Origin: Picochlorum sp. 'celeri'
Taxonomy: Eukaryota; Chlorophyta; Trebouxiophyceae
Length of the DNA: 64,000 nt
Assembly: GCA_010909725.1 (NCBI GenBank)
Contig: JAACMV010000022.1
Coordinates: forward strand, 682,001-746,000
Direction: 5' to 3'
The notes beneath the pieces were generated by a model. It saw only the letters and a program-made list of their open reading frames with translations. It did not search any database and was not told the DNA's origin. A program made the translations under genes and the position numbers. Numbering within the stretch: the first letter of the stretch is position 1; every line of letters begins with the position of its first letter. Of the stretch, positions 34,672-46,944 are shown piece after piece.

Positions 34672-36051
34672 TTATTTCGTAATATGCATCAATGTTGATT
34701 GATAATCGTGTTTGTATGGAAATACCCGGAAATCTGAATAGATGAGCTTTCCTGATGCTTCATAATGCATTCTGTTGAAACATGGATCACACCAATAGAA
34801 TGGAGAATGGGGTGTCCTGATATCATTATACGTCACTTTCCTTGCAGTTTTCGACACGCATACTTCGCAATTTCTATAGTGCTCCAGTACCACTCCAGGG
34901 GCACGGATTCTGCATGGATATTGGTCCTTGTACACTGGATCTGACACGGAGTTGTGTGTCCTGACGTCTTGAAACACCATCAGGTGCTCACAGCATTTCT
35001 GATGGCAAAACAATGCCGGGGATGACATGCCTAATTGTACTTGAAGATCTGCGAAGCACTTGCCTTCCATAGAGACGATGGAAAAAGAATCGGTGTATTT
35101 CCCTCTACTGCTGGATTCCTCATCCTGCTGCCAGGTGTGGTGAAGGGGGGCTTTCAACTTGTTCTCCCTGTAGACAAAGGCATTCGAGTTATATGGTATC
35201 AGTATTCGTAAAAACAAGTTGTATATATCCCAATAGCAGTACCTTAAGTATCGAACGATCGTCGCAGATAAATCCTCTTCAGGCGCATGCCGCCTGTCCT
35301 CAAAGAATGTACCCTCCACATAAAAGTACGCTGATGCGTCATAGATCTTTTCTGGCTCTTGTCCCTGCTGTAATCTCATGTTGTTATACTCTGTTTCTAC
35401 ATTTTTTACATTTTCGTCCATGACGCAGTAGATGCTGTCCCGCAGGGAGCATAGGCTTGTGCTTCCTAAAACAAGCCACTCTTCACTCACATATGATGGT
35501 GTCTGTGACAAATGAATCGAAAGTCGAATAACAATGTCATCATCACCTACTCTTTCCCTCATCGTCGAATTTTTATTGCATGATGCACTGTCTCCCAATG
35601 ACAGCTTGCGACCTGCAGATTTGTTTGACGACTCTGGCACTGTTCCCTCCCCTGATGTATGTTGCAAACAATGTAAAATCCCTGCTGCTGCCTCTCTCTC
35701 CGCTTCCCTCTCTTTTCTACACTTTTGGAGAGCTTGCTCATATATTTGAATGATCTCACGCTTCTGCTCGACGTGCCCATGGTGCCTTTTCTTCGTTTTC
35801 GACGGACTACTGTGGTTCTTGGGTTCAAACTCGGGAATTTGAACGTTCAGAATCTCATCCTCACTCCGCAGTCGCAAATCACTGGCATCCACAGACGTTT
35901 TGTTTCGTTTTTTATTCTTATTAATGGCGCATTCGATCTGTTCGCGAAGCTCTGACGCTTTATTTTGGAATTCACGTATTCGAACTGGCTCCAAAACTCG
36001 TCCTTGTCGCGGAGCAGAGTCTGGATCACTGATGAGACTACTAGGATCCAT
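34672..36051 (-). CDS. SNAPC3: snRNA-activating protein complex subunit 3 (SNAPC3/SNAP50)
   Basis: Subunit of the complex that binds the proximal sequence element of snRNA gene promoters. Exons 35243-36051 and 34672-35167 (75-nt in-frame intron) give 434 residues. The N-terminal half is charged and helical (KREIIQIYEQALQKCRKERE). The C-terminal half holds the conserved SNAPC3 zinc region: SSPALFCHQKCCEHLMVFQD, YPCRIRAPGVVLEHYRNCEV and HSPFYWCDPCFNRMHY. ATG 36051 is used because the longer frame begins only with GTG. No frame break. The intron is stop-free, so the unspliced frame is also open; splicing fits the family better. Confidence 0.85.
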   Translation of the reverse strand: MDPSSLISDPDSAPRQGRVLEPVRIREFQNKASELREQIECAINKNKKRNKTSVDASDLRLRSEDEILNVQIPEFEPKNHSSPSKTKKRHHGHVEQKREIIQIYEQALQKCRKEREAEREAAAGILHCLQHTSGEGTVPESSNKSAGRKLSLGDSASCNKNSTMRERVGDDDIVIRLSIHLSQTPSYVSEEWLVLGSTSLCSLRDSIYCVMDENVKNVETEYNNMRLQQGQEPEKIYDASAYFYVEGTFFEDRRHAPEEDLSATIVRYLRYCYWDIYNLFLRILIPYNSNAFVYRENKLKAPLHHTWQQDEESSSRGKYTDSFSIVSMEGKCFADLQVQLGMSSPALFCHQKCCEHLMVFQDVRTHNSVSDPVYKDQYPCRIRAPGVVLEHYRNCEVCVSKTARKVTYNDIRTPHSPFYWCDPCFNRMHYEASGKLIYSDFRVFPYKHDYQSTLMHITK

Positions 36052-36228
36052 GATCAAATCAAATATGTAAGGCAGAATTGGAACTGGGCGCACTTAATAT
36101 GACTGCAGCATGTAGAGTGGATTTTGTCAGGGTAGATCCCTGTGCATGATTGGCAACATGGGCTTAGTACCGTCATTTTTTACAAACAGAGACATATTTG
36201 AACAAAAAGTCGAAAGAATATACAGTAA

Positions 36229-37324
36229 TTATATGTAAGTCAGGTCTGGTGCAGCGTCAACCAAGTCTCTCAGCCCGAATTTCTCTCCAATGTGGGGCCT
36301 CACGTCATCGACATGGGCAAGCTGCTCTAAAAAGGGAATCAGTCTTAGCAATTCGATATCTTCATCATCATCGTACCAAGACTCGATTGGAATGCCATTT
36401 TCCAATTGAAACCCGAATGCCTGGGGAGAATTGTCAACGATAATAGTGTGGGCCAAGTCTCTCCCCAGGACTGTTAAATCTTTCAGATAATTTCCTTCCC
36501 ACACCACGCAGGAATCCCTGTATACCCTGTGACGAATATATCTGCCATTAGGGTCAACAATGTCCAAAAGTTGCTCTGCGTAGATCTGCTGGGATGCTGT
36601 GAAGACCACAATCTCAAAACATCTGGCCATTCGCTCCAAAAAGGTATGAAGATGTGGTCTCTTTCGAACCGCCACCATGTGTGTTATATTTCCAAGTGGA
36701 ACTGGAAACATAAAATCTGTACCTTCACATGTATCATCCAGTGTTGAGTGCACTAGTGTCTCAATCCAGGTCCAGCACAAGAGTCTTCTTCTTCTGACTG
36801 TGCCGTGTCAGCCTGGGAAGAAGGAAGTCATTTCTGGCCGGGACACAAGCGCTTAATGGAGGAAGAGTTTTAATGAATGCGAATGGGTCAAATTCGATCT
36901 CTTCATACACCTCATCGTCAGCATCATTGTCCGACACCTGCCCCAGTTGTTGGCACATGACACCTCCTGATGTGACGCAACCACTTCGCTACAATCTAAA
37001 TATGTCACCACTTTAGATGATATCTGAGAAAAAGTGACTGACGAGGAGTGTGTGGGGGCGTATTCTCTGACCTATTGAGGCCCATTCTGTTCCAGTGATT
37101 CTGCTGTCCGCGTGGGAATTGTCTGTGGATATTGTATCTTCAGCTGCTACAGGTTGCGAGTTCACAACAGGTGTTTCCAAATCTATCACAAGATTCTCTT
37201 CTGATTCTTCTGTTCTTGCTGAAGACGCCTGCTCTAGAACTACACACACTTTGAGGCGTTTGCGCCCATCCTGCACTCGTGTGCTGACGAATCCTTGCCT
37301 CTTTCTTGCAGCAGACGTAATCAA
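36229..37324 (-). CDS. SCP/NIF-type CTD phosphatase (HAD family)
   Basis: Ser/Thr phosphatase of the small CTD phosphatase class; acts on the RNA polymerase II C-terminal domain or similar substrates. The signature DLDETLVHS (D-x-D-x-T/V) is split by one extra T at 36759-36762. Downstream: AVRKRPHLHTFLERM, FEIVVFTASQQIYAEQLLDIVDP, HRVYRDSC, YLKDLTVLGRDL, IIVDNSPQAF (catalytic Lys/Asp region), ending DLVDAAPDLTYI. Upstream in frame is an acidic stretch with DDEVYEEIEFDPFAF. A further N-terminal exon (37013-37324) with a basic patch (AARKRQGF, DGRKRLKV) is probable, but I could not join it in phase, so the 5' end is unresolved. Confidence 0.8.
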
Positions 37325-38270
37325 ATCTACCTTTTCTTCTTTATTTTTGTCGCATCTTCACCATCGTCTTCTACTCGTATGGTGTAAAAAAAGCAAAAAC
37401 AAGGCCTTCAGGGTCACAACACAGACCTACACAACAGGGTGGTACTCTCATCAGCATCAAACAGTCGATCAGAATTACTATTGTTACTATCCATGTCATA
37501 TTTCGAGGTCTGTTAATGCCCTGTTCCCCCCTGGACAGCTCCCCGGTCGACGTGAGAGTTTCCCGCCCAAATCGTATGTCACGCGTTCTCACGACCCAAC
37601 CCCTCTTTCGCCCCCAGAAGGACATCAAACACAATATACAAGTATATAAAAGCATTTTATAGCCAATACCAGCCAAAACATGCTCATACCTTGTCTCTGA
37701 TGTTTCTAGAAAGACACCCACGTGCTCAAAAGAACTCTCAAGAGTTTCACAGGGCTCTCTCGGTTCCAAAAGCAACTCCTCCCTCTCTTATCCCTATTTA
37801 ATGCCTAGAGAGCATATATTGACGCGATAGTAGCGTCTTTGGAGCCTCCCGACGTTCAGCGAGGAGGCGCGCCTCCGCAATTCACACACCGTGTGCGGCG
37901 CGAGTTATGTATCTGCTGTACTGGAGATACAAAAATTTGCCACTCTTGTAATTTATTGATTTTTTGATACGCAGTTCAGGTGGGTTCGGGTCTATTTTGT
38001 GCATGCCGGGATGGCTGCTCGGGCGCTGCTTGTGGTTCGCACGGTGCCGAGGTTCCAGGGTCAAATTATTCGATTCCGAATTCTAAATGCCCTGCTTCGG
38101 AATTAAGATAATTTTTTTGCAACGACGTCCTACATACTTTGCGGATGCTCTGATCCATTCACAGGTACAAACTGATAAAAAGTATTGATTTAATTGAGGC
38201 CATAGCCCTGTATTCTATGCACTTTCTGGGAATAGGGAGACATTCTAGTTGAATAGTGGAATTGGATTCC
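37325..38270. other. Gene-poor stretch; possible 5' exon of the phosphatase gene
   Basis: On the minus strand, 37690-37775 reads as a possible coding segment (GVFLETSETR) ending at a GTATGA donor, perhaps the first exon of the phosphatase gene, but no ATG is visible. Near 37861-37912 is a GC-rich patch with the palindrome GAGGCGCGCCTC and CGCGCC/GGCGCG pairs. The rest looks non-coding and includes the MIC19 promoter. Confidence 0.35.
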
Positions 38271-38928
38271 ATGGGGCAACGTTCTAGTCGCGAGGCTCGT
38301 GATAAGCCATCCTTCAATGGTGTTAGAGTGAGTTTGATGTGGTAGAGGTCGTGTGAAATGCAGATCTGACCCCTTTGTCTTGAATACTTGTAGATGACAC
38401 AGGCACTTGGTACTAGGCTGGGTTTGACGGAATCCAAGGCATCCATTATTTTAGAAGAAAGCGCGAGCGATCTTATGAAAAGTAAGGATCCAGAAATTAG
38501 GGCAGCTGTGTCACTGTCATCGAGGTCCGTATGTAGGGTTCTGTATCTGTGCTGTGAGTCTGCATTCCTCTGACACTGCGGTGTTTCAACTGTATAGGGT
38601 CGACAAGGATGTGAAAATGGCAACAGAGAAGCTTATTGAAAAGAATAAAATTTTAGCGAAAGCTCTGCAGACGAGCAAGCACGTGAATGACCTGTTGCTT
38701 GCTCGGGAGGAGGAGGAGATGGAGAAGATTGATAAATTGTCAAGGGATATACTTGAAAAGGAGGCAATCAAGTATCATTTAGATGTTGAGCATGAAGAAG
38801 AGGCACCGTGTGAAGTGTATGAGGAAAAAGTGTTGCGTTGCTATTTGGATCATGCAGGAGATCCTTTCAAATGTAGATCTGTCGTGGAAGAGTATGCGGA
38901 ATGCGGAAAGCGTGTTACTGTTCAATAA
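38271..38928 (+). CDS. MIC19-like CHCH-domain protein of the MICOS complex
   Basis: Inner-membrane organising protein of mitochondria. Exons 38271-38327, 38394-38524, 38598-38928 give 172 residues. The start MGQRSSREARDK has Gly2 and Ser5, like the myristoylation site of MIC19/CHCHD3. The middle is a long charged coiled coil (KLIEKNKILAKALQTSKHVN). The C-terminus has a twin CX9C motif: CEVYEEKVLRC, then CRSVVEEYAEC, which is oxidised by the MIA40 pathway. Splice phases are consistent. Family and length fit well; the complex assignment is by homology. Confidence 0.8.
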
Positions 38929-38969
38929 ATATTTATTTCATAGACATCGAGCATTTGAAATGAAAAATA

Positions 38970-40073
38970 TTACGAAAGTTCAAAATTGAGGGTTCGAAGA
39001 TTCATGACCAAGTCTTGGTCGTAGCCTGGGCCACCATTGCATGGTCTAACTGCGCGAAGTGGCTCCAAGAGTTCCCACGGGTCACATCTCCAGCCACTGC
39101 ACACCGCCTTCAATTGCTCCCTATCCAGAGTAGCCAGCAGCATTCTAGTTGAGCCGTAAAGCTCTGAAGTAAGTTCGTAGGCATCCATAGAGTTGGCTGG
39201 TGGGGGCCCCAGTGTGACTGCTGCATCATACGTGACATCTGGGCGACAGGTAAGTCGGATGACACCATCGAATAGAGCTCTTCTAATACCAAACGATTCC
39301 CCCTCTTTCTCTTCTGGTCCAGCATGTGGGACGGAACAAGCATCTTCTGCTATGGTTGACCAGGTATTTGCTTCCCACAGCCTGGACATGCCTTGCAGGT
39401 GGGAGGATCCTACGACTCCAACAACAAGAGCTCCTGACCCTGCTTTTGCGCCCGCCTCGTACAGAGATTTTACGAGCACCGCATCCCTTTCTTCAAATAA
39501 AATTTTTTCTGTCACATTGGTCGAGTTCAGGTCCTTTTCAAAAGGAGCATTGGAGACTAAATCATGATAATTCGAGGCACATTGAATCCCAAAAGCTGTA
39601 TCTAAATCTGCCAATGTTGGGCACATGAGCATTCTTTGGTATGTTGTTAGCTTTGGTCTGTCTCCATAGACCAAGTTTGCATCAGTGCACAGAGCAGCAA
39701 CATAAGCTAAATGCTCACTGTAAATCATATTTGATGCCACCAAGTCTTGCCAAACAGATGATGCTAATATATCCCCAGTATCTTTCAGGCGGGCGGCAAG
39801 CTGAGAGATACCAAGTGTTTGTGAGTCTCTTGGGCCGTCTGGTGTCACACGCAGGCAGCTCTCCAAATTCACAGAATTCCCAGTCTCAGACCCATGAGAA
39901 GGGTTCAAAGCAGTCTCAACAACAACACTGTGTGGCTTCTCCTCCACAATAAACCTCCCGATTCGAGAATCCTCTGTGTCAGCATGAACTGTACCAAATA
40001 CTGCAATTTTAGCATTATTGGGAGCCTCCAACCATAAATCTGGGCCTCCATGTATGTCTGTAAAGCCTGGCAT
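38970..40073 (-). CDS. TraB/PrgY-family protein
   Basis: Member of the TraB/TIKI-like fold family; eukaryotic members are often organelle-membrane or organelle-targeted proteins of poorly defined function. A single 367-codon frame starts MPGFTDIHGGPDLWLEA. The family opening appears as IAVFGTVHADTEDSRIGRFIVEE (residues about 22-44), with a second conserved block VVGVVGSSHLQGMSRLW (about 220-236). No clear targeting peptide or membrane helix is seen, so an upstream exon may be missing. Its stop is 41 bp from the MIC19 stop, tail to tail. Confidence 0.7.
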   Translation of the reverse strand: MPGFTDIHGGPDLWLEAPNNAKIAVFGTVHADTEDSRIGRFIVEEKPHSVVVETALNPSHGSETGNSVNLESCLRVTPDGPRDSQTLGISQLAARLKDTGDILASSVWQDLVASNMIYSEHLAYVAALCTDANLVYGDRPKLTTYQRMLMCPTLADLDTAFGIQCASNYHDLVSNAPFEKDLNSTNVTEKILFEERDAVLVKSLYEAGAKAGSGALVVGVVGSSHLQGMSRLWEANTWSTIAEDACSVPHAGPEEKEGESFGIRRALFDGVIRLTCRPDVTYDAAVTLGPPPANSMDAYELTSELYGSTRMLLATLDREQLKAVCSGWRCDPWELLEPLRAVRPCNGGPGYDQDLVMNLRTLNFELS

Positions 40074-41090
40074 CGTATCCCATGGACCCTACCATGTCCC
40101 CTGTGGCACGCGTCGCGATGCAAGCTAGTATACGTATTGCTCAAAGGTATACAGTGTATCATCATCTGCAACCAAATGATAGGTATTACCACGCAGTCAT
40201 GTGATCACCCACCGTGTAATGCCCCAAACCACCCATTTCATTGTGACACTCAACATCTCGTTTGGCAGCTTCAGAATTCATGAGTATCATCACACCACCC
40301 AGCATATGACCATCGCAGCCCATAGTAATAATACTATAAAGCGCGACTCGCACACACATGAGCAATGTCAGATATATGCTTGTCAAAAAATTGTAACATC
40401 ACCAGCAGCCACCACAATGAAAAAACAGAATGTGTAGCCTCAGATAGGAGCGAAAGACTTTGATGAATCGTTCTCTACATATCTAGTAGTTCAGTTGAAC
40501 TATGCATGTATTGTAACATCATCAGCCACACACCCAGGGCAAGCCTGGTGACTCTGTTGTTCAATCCCCTTGTCCCCTCATGGTCTCATAGAAATCCGCT
40601 AATAGCGATCATCAAACAATGTAACTTTGTCGAAAAAGTCACATCAGTGTGTGTAACAACAAAAAGCATCATCGACCAGGGAGCACTGATTGCCATGCCG
40701 GCCGGAAACAGAGTCACCAATTCTGCCGGCAATACCAGACCACCCACCCCACCCCAAACACATTTATATTCTTCTTTCATCTTGATTTGATCCATATGAA
40801 TGACCTACCATGACGTTGTCGCAGTCCTCTGAGAAATTGATGAAAGCATGCACACCTCCGTTCAATAAGACTCAATTACCATTCCATGAGACAGAGTATG
40901 ACACTATAATGATATTTTGAATCTATCTGACTGCTGAGGTGTGGAGTAGGCGTGTATCCAAATCGACCGGGTTCCGGGATTTCCTTCAATAAAACATTTA
41001 AATGTTTTTTGCTCGGTGTTGTTGACAGAAAACCGTGTGGTAGCCCACCCTTGTCGTATAGTATACGAAAACGTCTCATATAGTAGAAAT
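40074..41090. other. About 1 kb intergenic region without recognised genes
   Basis: Lies between the divergent TraB-family and ClpX genes. Short frames occur on both strands but show no family resemblance, no splice logic and no codon pattern like neighbouring genes. It contains a short inverted GCCGGC/GCCGGC pair near 40694-40730. No tRNA-like A/B boxes were spotted by eye. Confidence 0.45.
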
Positions 41091-42947
41091 ATGTTTCGAA
41101 CAGTGGTAAAAGGGCGTGCGGGTATCTGTCTTTCCCGCTGTGGTAGTAGGCTTGGGGAAATTTTGGAATGCCAGACAAGACCGGGTTCTACTGTTGCAAG
41201 GAACCTTGTCGCTGTTCAAAGTGGCATACATGATGGGAGAAATATCAAAACTCCGTCGACTGGGAACAAGGCCGTGAAGGGTGGAGGTGCGGTTCCAAGT
41301 CACTACCCTGCTCACCAAACGGCAGGTCACCAGCACCAGGGGGAGGTGACACATCACAAAGAGGAAGAACAAGAGCAATCATTGAAGAGCGGTATTCCAA
41401 ATTATGGTGGAAGGAGCCCATCTGGGAATCCCGTGAAGCAGGAGAAAGGGTGGAGAATGGGAGTATTCCTCGCCCCAGTGAGATGGTGTCCATGTTGGAT
41501 CAATATGTCGTTGGTCAGCAACAAGCGAAAAAGGTGCTGTCTGTTGGAGTGCATAATCATTACAAGCGAGTTGAACACGGACGTGGACAGTCTTACAATA
41601 AGGAAGACGCTGTGGAGGACTCTAGATCCATCAAGATTGGCAAGTATCCAGATTTGGTTGAGAAGGGCTTGCCTGTGGATGAGGCAGAACGGTACATGCG
41701 GTTGAATTTGATGGCTCGAACGGATCCTGCAGCAGCAGTTGCGGTTAAATCATATGCTTCTGCTTTAGCGGAAACGATGGAAGAGAGAATTCGCCAGGAG
41801 AATACTCAGGCAAGTTCCGGGAACAAGGTTCAAGCTCCACAGGATAAGGAGAGTGGATATGACGATGTGGAGATTGAAAAGAGCAATGTTTTGATATTGG
41901 GTCCTACTGGTTGCGGCAAGACATTGTTGGCGAAAACATTGGCAAAATTGGTGAACGTGCCATTTGCAATGGCAGATGCAACAACTCTGACGCAGGCTGG
42001 ATATGTTGGAGAGGATGTTGAGAGCATACTGTACAAGCTGTATCAGGCTTCAGGATACGATGCAGTGGCTGCTCAACAGGGTATTGTGTATATCGACGAA
42101 ATTGATAAAATTACCAGGAAGTCGGAAAATGTCAGCATTACTCGAGATGTCAGTGGCGAGGGAGTTCAGCAAGCATTGTTGAGGATGCTTGAGGGAACTG
42201 TCGTCAACGTTCCAGAAAAAGGAGGTAGAAAGAATCCTCGTGGCGAATTTATTTCAATAGATACAACAAATATCTTGTTCATCTGTGGTGGGGCTTTTGT
42301 GGGTCTGGATAAACTGATCACAGAGAGACTCACCACATCATCCATTGGATTCGGTAATCCTGTACGAGCAAAGCTTCAATCATCTTCTGATAGCGCAGAA
42401 GTTGCCATGGAATACAGCAATGCTCTTCTCCAAGCCGAGCAGAGAGATTTGATCCACTATGGACTCATTCCTGAATTTGTAGGAAGATTTCCAGTCATGT
42501 GCTCTCTTGGCATGCTGAACGAAGAAGAATTATCTCGTGTACTTTTGGAGCCAAAAAGTGCTTTGATAAAGCAATACAAGGCAATGTTTGCGAGGTGTAA
42601 TGCCAAGTTTCTTGCCACAGATGAAGGTGTGAAAGCAGTTGCACGAAAAGCCTTCAGGATGGGTGTTGGAGCGAGAGGCCTGAGGTCTCTCTTGGAAAAT
42701 CTATTGCTTGATGCATCATACCATGTATGTGTTTGTCATGTTTCATACGATATCATTGACATGCTGATTGATGTACAATTCTGTGCAGGCTCCCGAAGAT
42801 GATGTTGAAGGCTGCATACTTCACGTTGATGAAGTTCAGGAACCACAGGCAATCCTTTGCAAAGGAAGAGGTTCATTCGAAACAAAAATGAAGGATATCA
42901 AATTGTCTGTCGAAGACAACGATGAATTTGAAGCTGCAACAGTCTGA
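41091..42947 (+). CDS. CLPX: Mitochondrial ClpX (AAA+ unfoldase of ClpXP)
   Basis: ATP-driven protein unfoldase. ATG 41091 starts a basic leader [16 protein letters not shown] (mitochondrial presequence). After a low-complexity Gly/His/Glu-rich linker comes the ClpX core: [27 protein letters not shown] (split in my quote only by family reading), Walker [31 protein letters not shown], Walker [23 protein letters not shown] block ([18 protein letters not shown]), [12 protein letters not shown], sensor 2 [13 protein letters not shown] 64-nt intron (42725-42788) precedes the last exon, ending FEAATV. One G is missing at 41445-41449 (GGG for GGGG), before ENGSIPRP. No N-terminal zinc-binding domain is evident. 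Confidence 0.93.
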
Positions 42948-43207
42948 TCATGAACACTATGCCTCTCGAGAGAAGCTCCACTGTTGTACCACCACATTTT
43001 CCCTGTATAATATTTCAAATTTTCCCTTGTGCTTTCCCATGTACCTTGTTGCATAAGATATATCCACTAGAAATAGTGGCGAACAGATGCAATTGTAAAT
43101 ACAGCGAGTGTAACTGAAAAAGAAGATCTTCCACACTGTTGTTTGCTCAAGCCAAAAGTAGCTGGCTCCGACGAACCTCAGCCACTTCTAATTGAGATTC
43201 CATCGCC

Positions 43208-44021
<814 letters not shown>

Positions 44022-44047
44022 TAGAATTACATGTAATTGATCAAAAT

Positions 44048-46441
44048 TTATGCGTTGACAGCAGATCTAGCCCGTGTTAATATGCCATTGAGCAGCTTCG
44101 TGTTGCTGTCTGGATCATCTGAACTCCAAGAATAGAACGGAATAGATGCAACATGCCATCCTCGTGCTCTGAGCATATCGTCCCTTGCTAGAGAATCACC
44201 TAAAGGCTCTCCTGCTCTGGTGAAATGAAGAGGCCCATCTATTTCCAGTGCAATCTTTTCTTTGGGAATGCAATGTCAATGGAAAAGCACCCGTCAGGTG
44301 TCATGTATTCCATTTCATGCTCCTCAGACATGTTCAATAAGGTTTGTGAGACGCGGGAATGAAATTCAGATATTCTGCATGGAATTCAATTTGTCAAAAG
44401 GATGAATGCACAGGGTGCCATTCTCAGAGGCAGATGGATAATATGGGCAAATTGGCATACCTGACTTTTCTCGTGACGTCTTTCCACGCTTTCTCTGCAA
44501 TGTCCTCTAGACTATCTGGTATGGTCCAGGGCTGCTCTGGGCTTCTGGCCTCCAATATCAATTTTGATTGAAACACTTGTGTAAGGGTTTCCTGCTTGAC
44601 ATTGAGATTGGATGATATTTGCTTCATGAGGAAATTCCAGGTTTCTCTATCCATTGCATCAGATACTGACAAGGCCCATAGTATATTGGCAAGTTGGAAA
44701 GATTCAGGGGCATCACCACTGCTAGCCCTTTGCAATACCTCTGCTTTGACACTTGATGCCATCTCTGAATCTTTGAAACCAAGAGAAGCGTAACCCCACA
44801 GCATATTTCCAAAATGCTGATACGAAAGGTATGTAACTTTTTCGGAATATATGTCAATGCAGCCTTATATAATGCAGTGCACGAATGCCTGAGTTTCGCA
44901 AATGCCCACAGGACATTGCCTCAGATTCTGGCCCTCGTACTCGTCCATCTTTTGGACAACACTATCTGCTATCAGATTCATCGCTGCCTTGTTGTAATAG
45001 TCTAACCTCGCACACGACCATGCGATGTTTGCGATTTCCTGAGGCTTGAAATCTTGCATCTTGATGAGGGCGGACGTCATCAAATTCTCAGAGCAGGCAG
45101 CCCGGGTGATTCCAGTCGAGTTCCGAGGGACCAAAAATAATTGGACAGGTTTTGGCAAGAAAATTCACTGGAAGTCTTGGGGTCCTTCAATCTAGAACAT
45201 ATTTCATTCGAGAGTAAATCAAAAAGCTTCTGATTAGCATCACTCTGTCCTTTGACTCCTTGCATTGATACAGAAACAGAAATACTCCAAACAGCATTCG
45301 ACAGGTTCTGCGGAGTCCAGTCGGAGAAATCAATGGAAGCATTCGAGGCTATTGCAGAAAGAAACTCCCGACTTATAGGTTTATCTAGATGTGCAAAACT
45401 CCATAGAATGTTCGATACAGACTGAGCGCTAAGGTGTGGTAATAGTTCAATAGCCTGTTGGACAACCATCATCAAACACTGGATGGTATGCTTCAAGCTT
45501 GCTCAGGCTCCAAACCAAATTTGACTGCAGGATACCTTGCGGTCGTAAGTTATGAAAGTATGTATCCAAAAAGATGAAGGCACGTACCAAATTTTGAGGA
45601 GAAAATTCCCGAATTTTCTTCTGGGCCACATCACAGAACTGTTGAAGGCAATCTTTCCCTGGATTGAAATCAACATTCGCAATCCCCACAGCGTCAAGGC
45701 TATATTTTGAGCATTATATGATGGAAGTAAAGGCATCGATGCATCTACCAGCTGTTTTGAACACCGTGGCATCGTGTGCTCCCAATTTGCTAAGGACCCC
45801 AGACAGAGTTGGAGAGAGCTTGTGAACTGAATCCATCAATCTTCTCCAACAAGCCCCTCTTCAGACAGAGCATAGTTGCTTCTTGTGGTGCATAATCCTC
45901 ACATTTTGCGAATGATAATAAACAGTTAGCAATGTTTTGATCTGTGAAATCGGCAATCTATTCTTTGAATCTCGAATTCGATGGCTTTCATGACTCTATC
46001 GTTGGGGGGAGTACCTCAGCAGAGCTATTGCCCAAAGAGAGTTTGCGATATTCTGAGGCAATCCTTGAGATATTTGTGGTATAACAGGCAATTGCAAAGA
46101 AAATCTAAACATTTTCTGACCTATACTCCAGCTTAGCAAAGCCCCATAACACATTTGCTATATTCCTGATGGCCAGTGATGATGATTTGGATGGTATTTT
46201 TGCTTACCAATTGATGAAATTCCTTGGAGGACCTGATCTCCTCCAACATCATGGGAGTCATATCAAAACTTGCTAGGCGATGAATTGCTGTTGATATATT
46301 GACTCCATCAAAGTTCTCCAGATCTCTATTAACAATATTGAGGATATCATGAGGCAGTTTTTGCATGGGTGATGTCCCTGTTGATGCGTATCGCAAAGGT
46401 TCTTGCAAGATTTTTTGTACACTGGCTTTTTTCAAACCCAT
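44048..46441 (-). CDS. RAP-domain protein with tandem helical repeats (organelle RNA factor)
   Basis: Proteins of this kind (FASTK/OPR/HPR type) stabilise or process organelle RNAs. ATG 46441 starts MGLKKASVQKILQEPLRYAS. Repeats of roughly 38-40 residues recur, each with an Asn-x-x-x-x-hydrophobic-Trp core: NIANVLWGFAKLEY, NIALTLWGLRML, SVSNILWSFAHLDK, NLSNAVWSISVSV, NLSNYFWSLGTRL, EIANIAWSCARLDY, QLANILWALSVSD. The C-terminal RAP domain reads KIALEIDGPLHFTRAGEPLGDS, LRARGWHVASIPFYSWSS (44050-44260). The frame moves between several readings; at least some changes are introns, others probably single-base errors, and I could not resolve every join. The RNA target is unknown. Confidence 0.72.
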
Positions 46442-46538
46442 ACGTATGACGTGGTCGATACGTTGAAATGTATGATATCTGCATCACAAATATAAGATAT
46501 TGTTACTCAAATATTCCCGGACTACTTCAACAGATTAT

Positions 46539-46772
46539 TCACACATTCCCAATCACCCCACTCCCAACCATTGCTGTCGTTGACACGGGCGCATACAACG
46601 CCACGCTCATCGTACCAGTATCATTATTATTATTAGATGAAATATGAAGCAAATCAAGCGAAGGCGCAGGGTGCTCTATGTTGTCACGCATTTTCCTGCC
46701 CCAATATGATGGGAGACGCGTGCTGTAATTTGACTCTTTCGAACCCCTTTGATTCGATTTGGGAGGCGACAT
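46539..46772 (-). CDS. Small hypothetical protein, 77 residues
   Basis: A frame from ATG (MSPPKSNQRGSKESNYSTR) to TGA (MVGSGVIGNV). It has a Ser/Arg/Lys-rich start and an Asn run (SSNNNNDTG). No family recognised. It could be an exon of the proline-rich gene immediately upstream on the same strand or a separate small gene. Support is weak: only an ATG, moderate length and codon use similar to neighbours. Confidence 0.3.
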   Translation of the reverse strand: MSPPKSNQRGSKESNYSTRLPSYWGRKMRDNIEHPAPSLDLLHISSNNNNDTGTMSVALYAPVSTTAMVGSGVIGNV

Positions 46773-46944
46773 TTTCAACGTTTCATTCCATTAATACGAA
46801 ATAAACTGAAATTGAACTATACAAGTGGCCGCTTACTCCATATAGCATCACGAGGGGCTTCATGCAGTGTCATAAAACCCCATGCAAACAAAATCATACA
46901 TCTGACTCCATGCAACCAGTATCAGACCCCATCCAATCTATTTA

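Noticed and set aside
40074..41090. tRNA, rRNA or CRISPR in the larger gaps
   Set aside because: No paired B-box/A-box pattern, rRNA core sequence or spaced direct-repeat array was seen here or in the other gaps.
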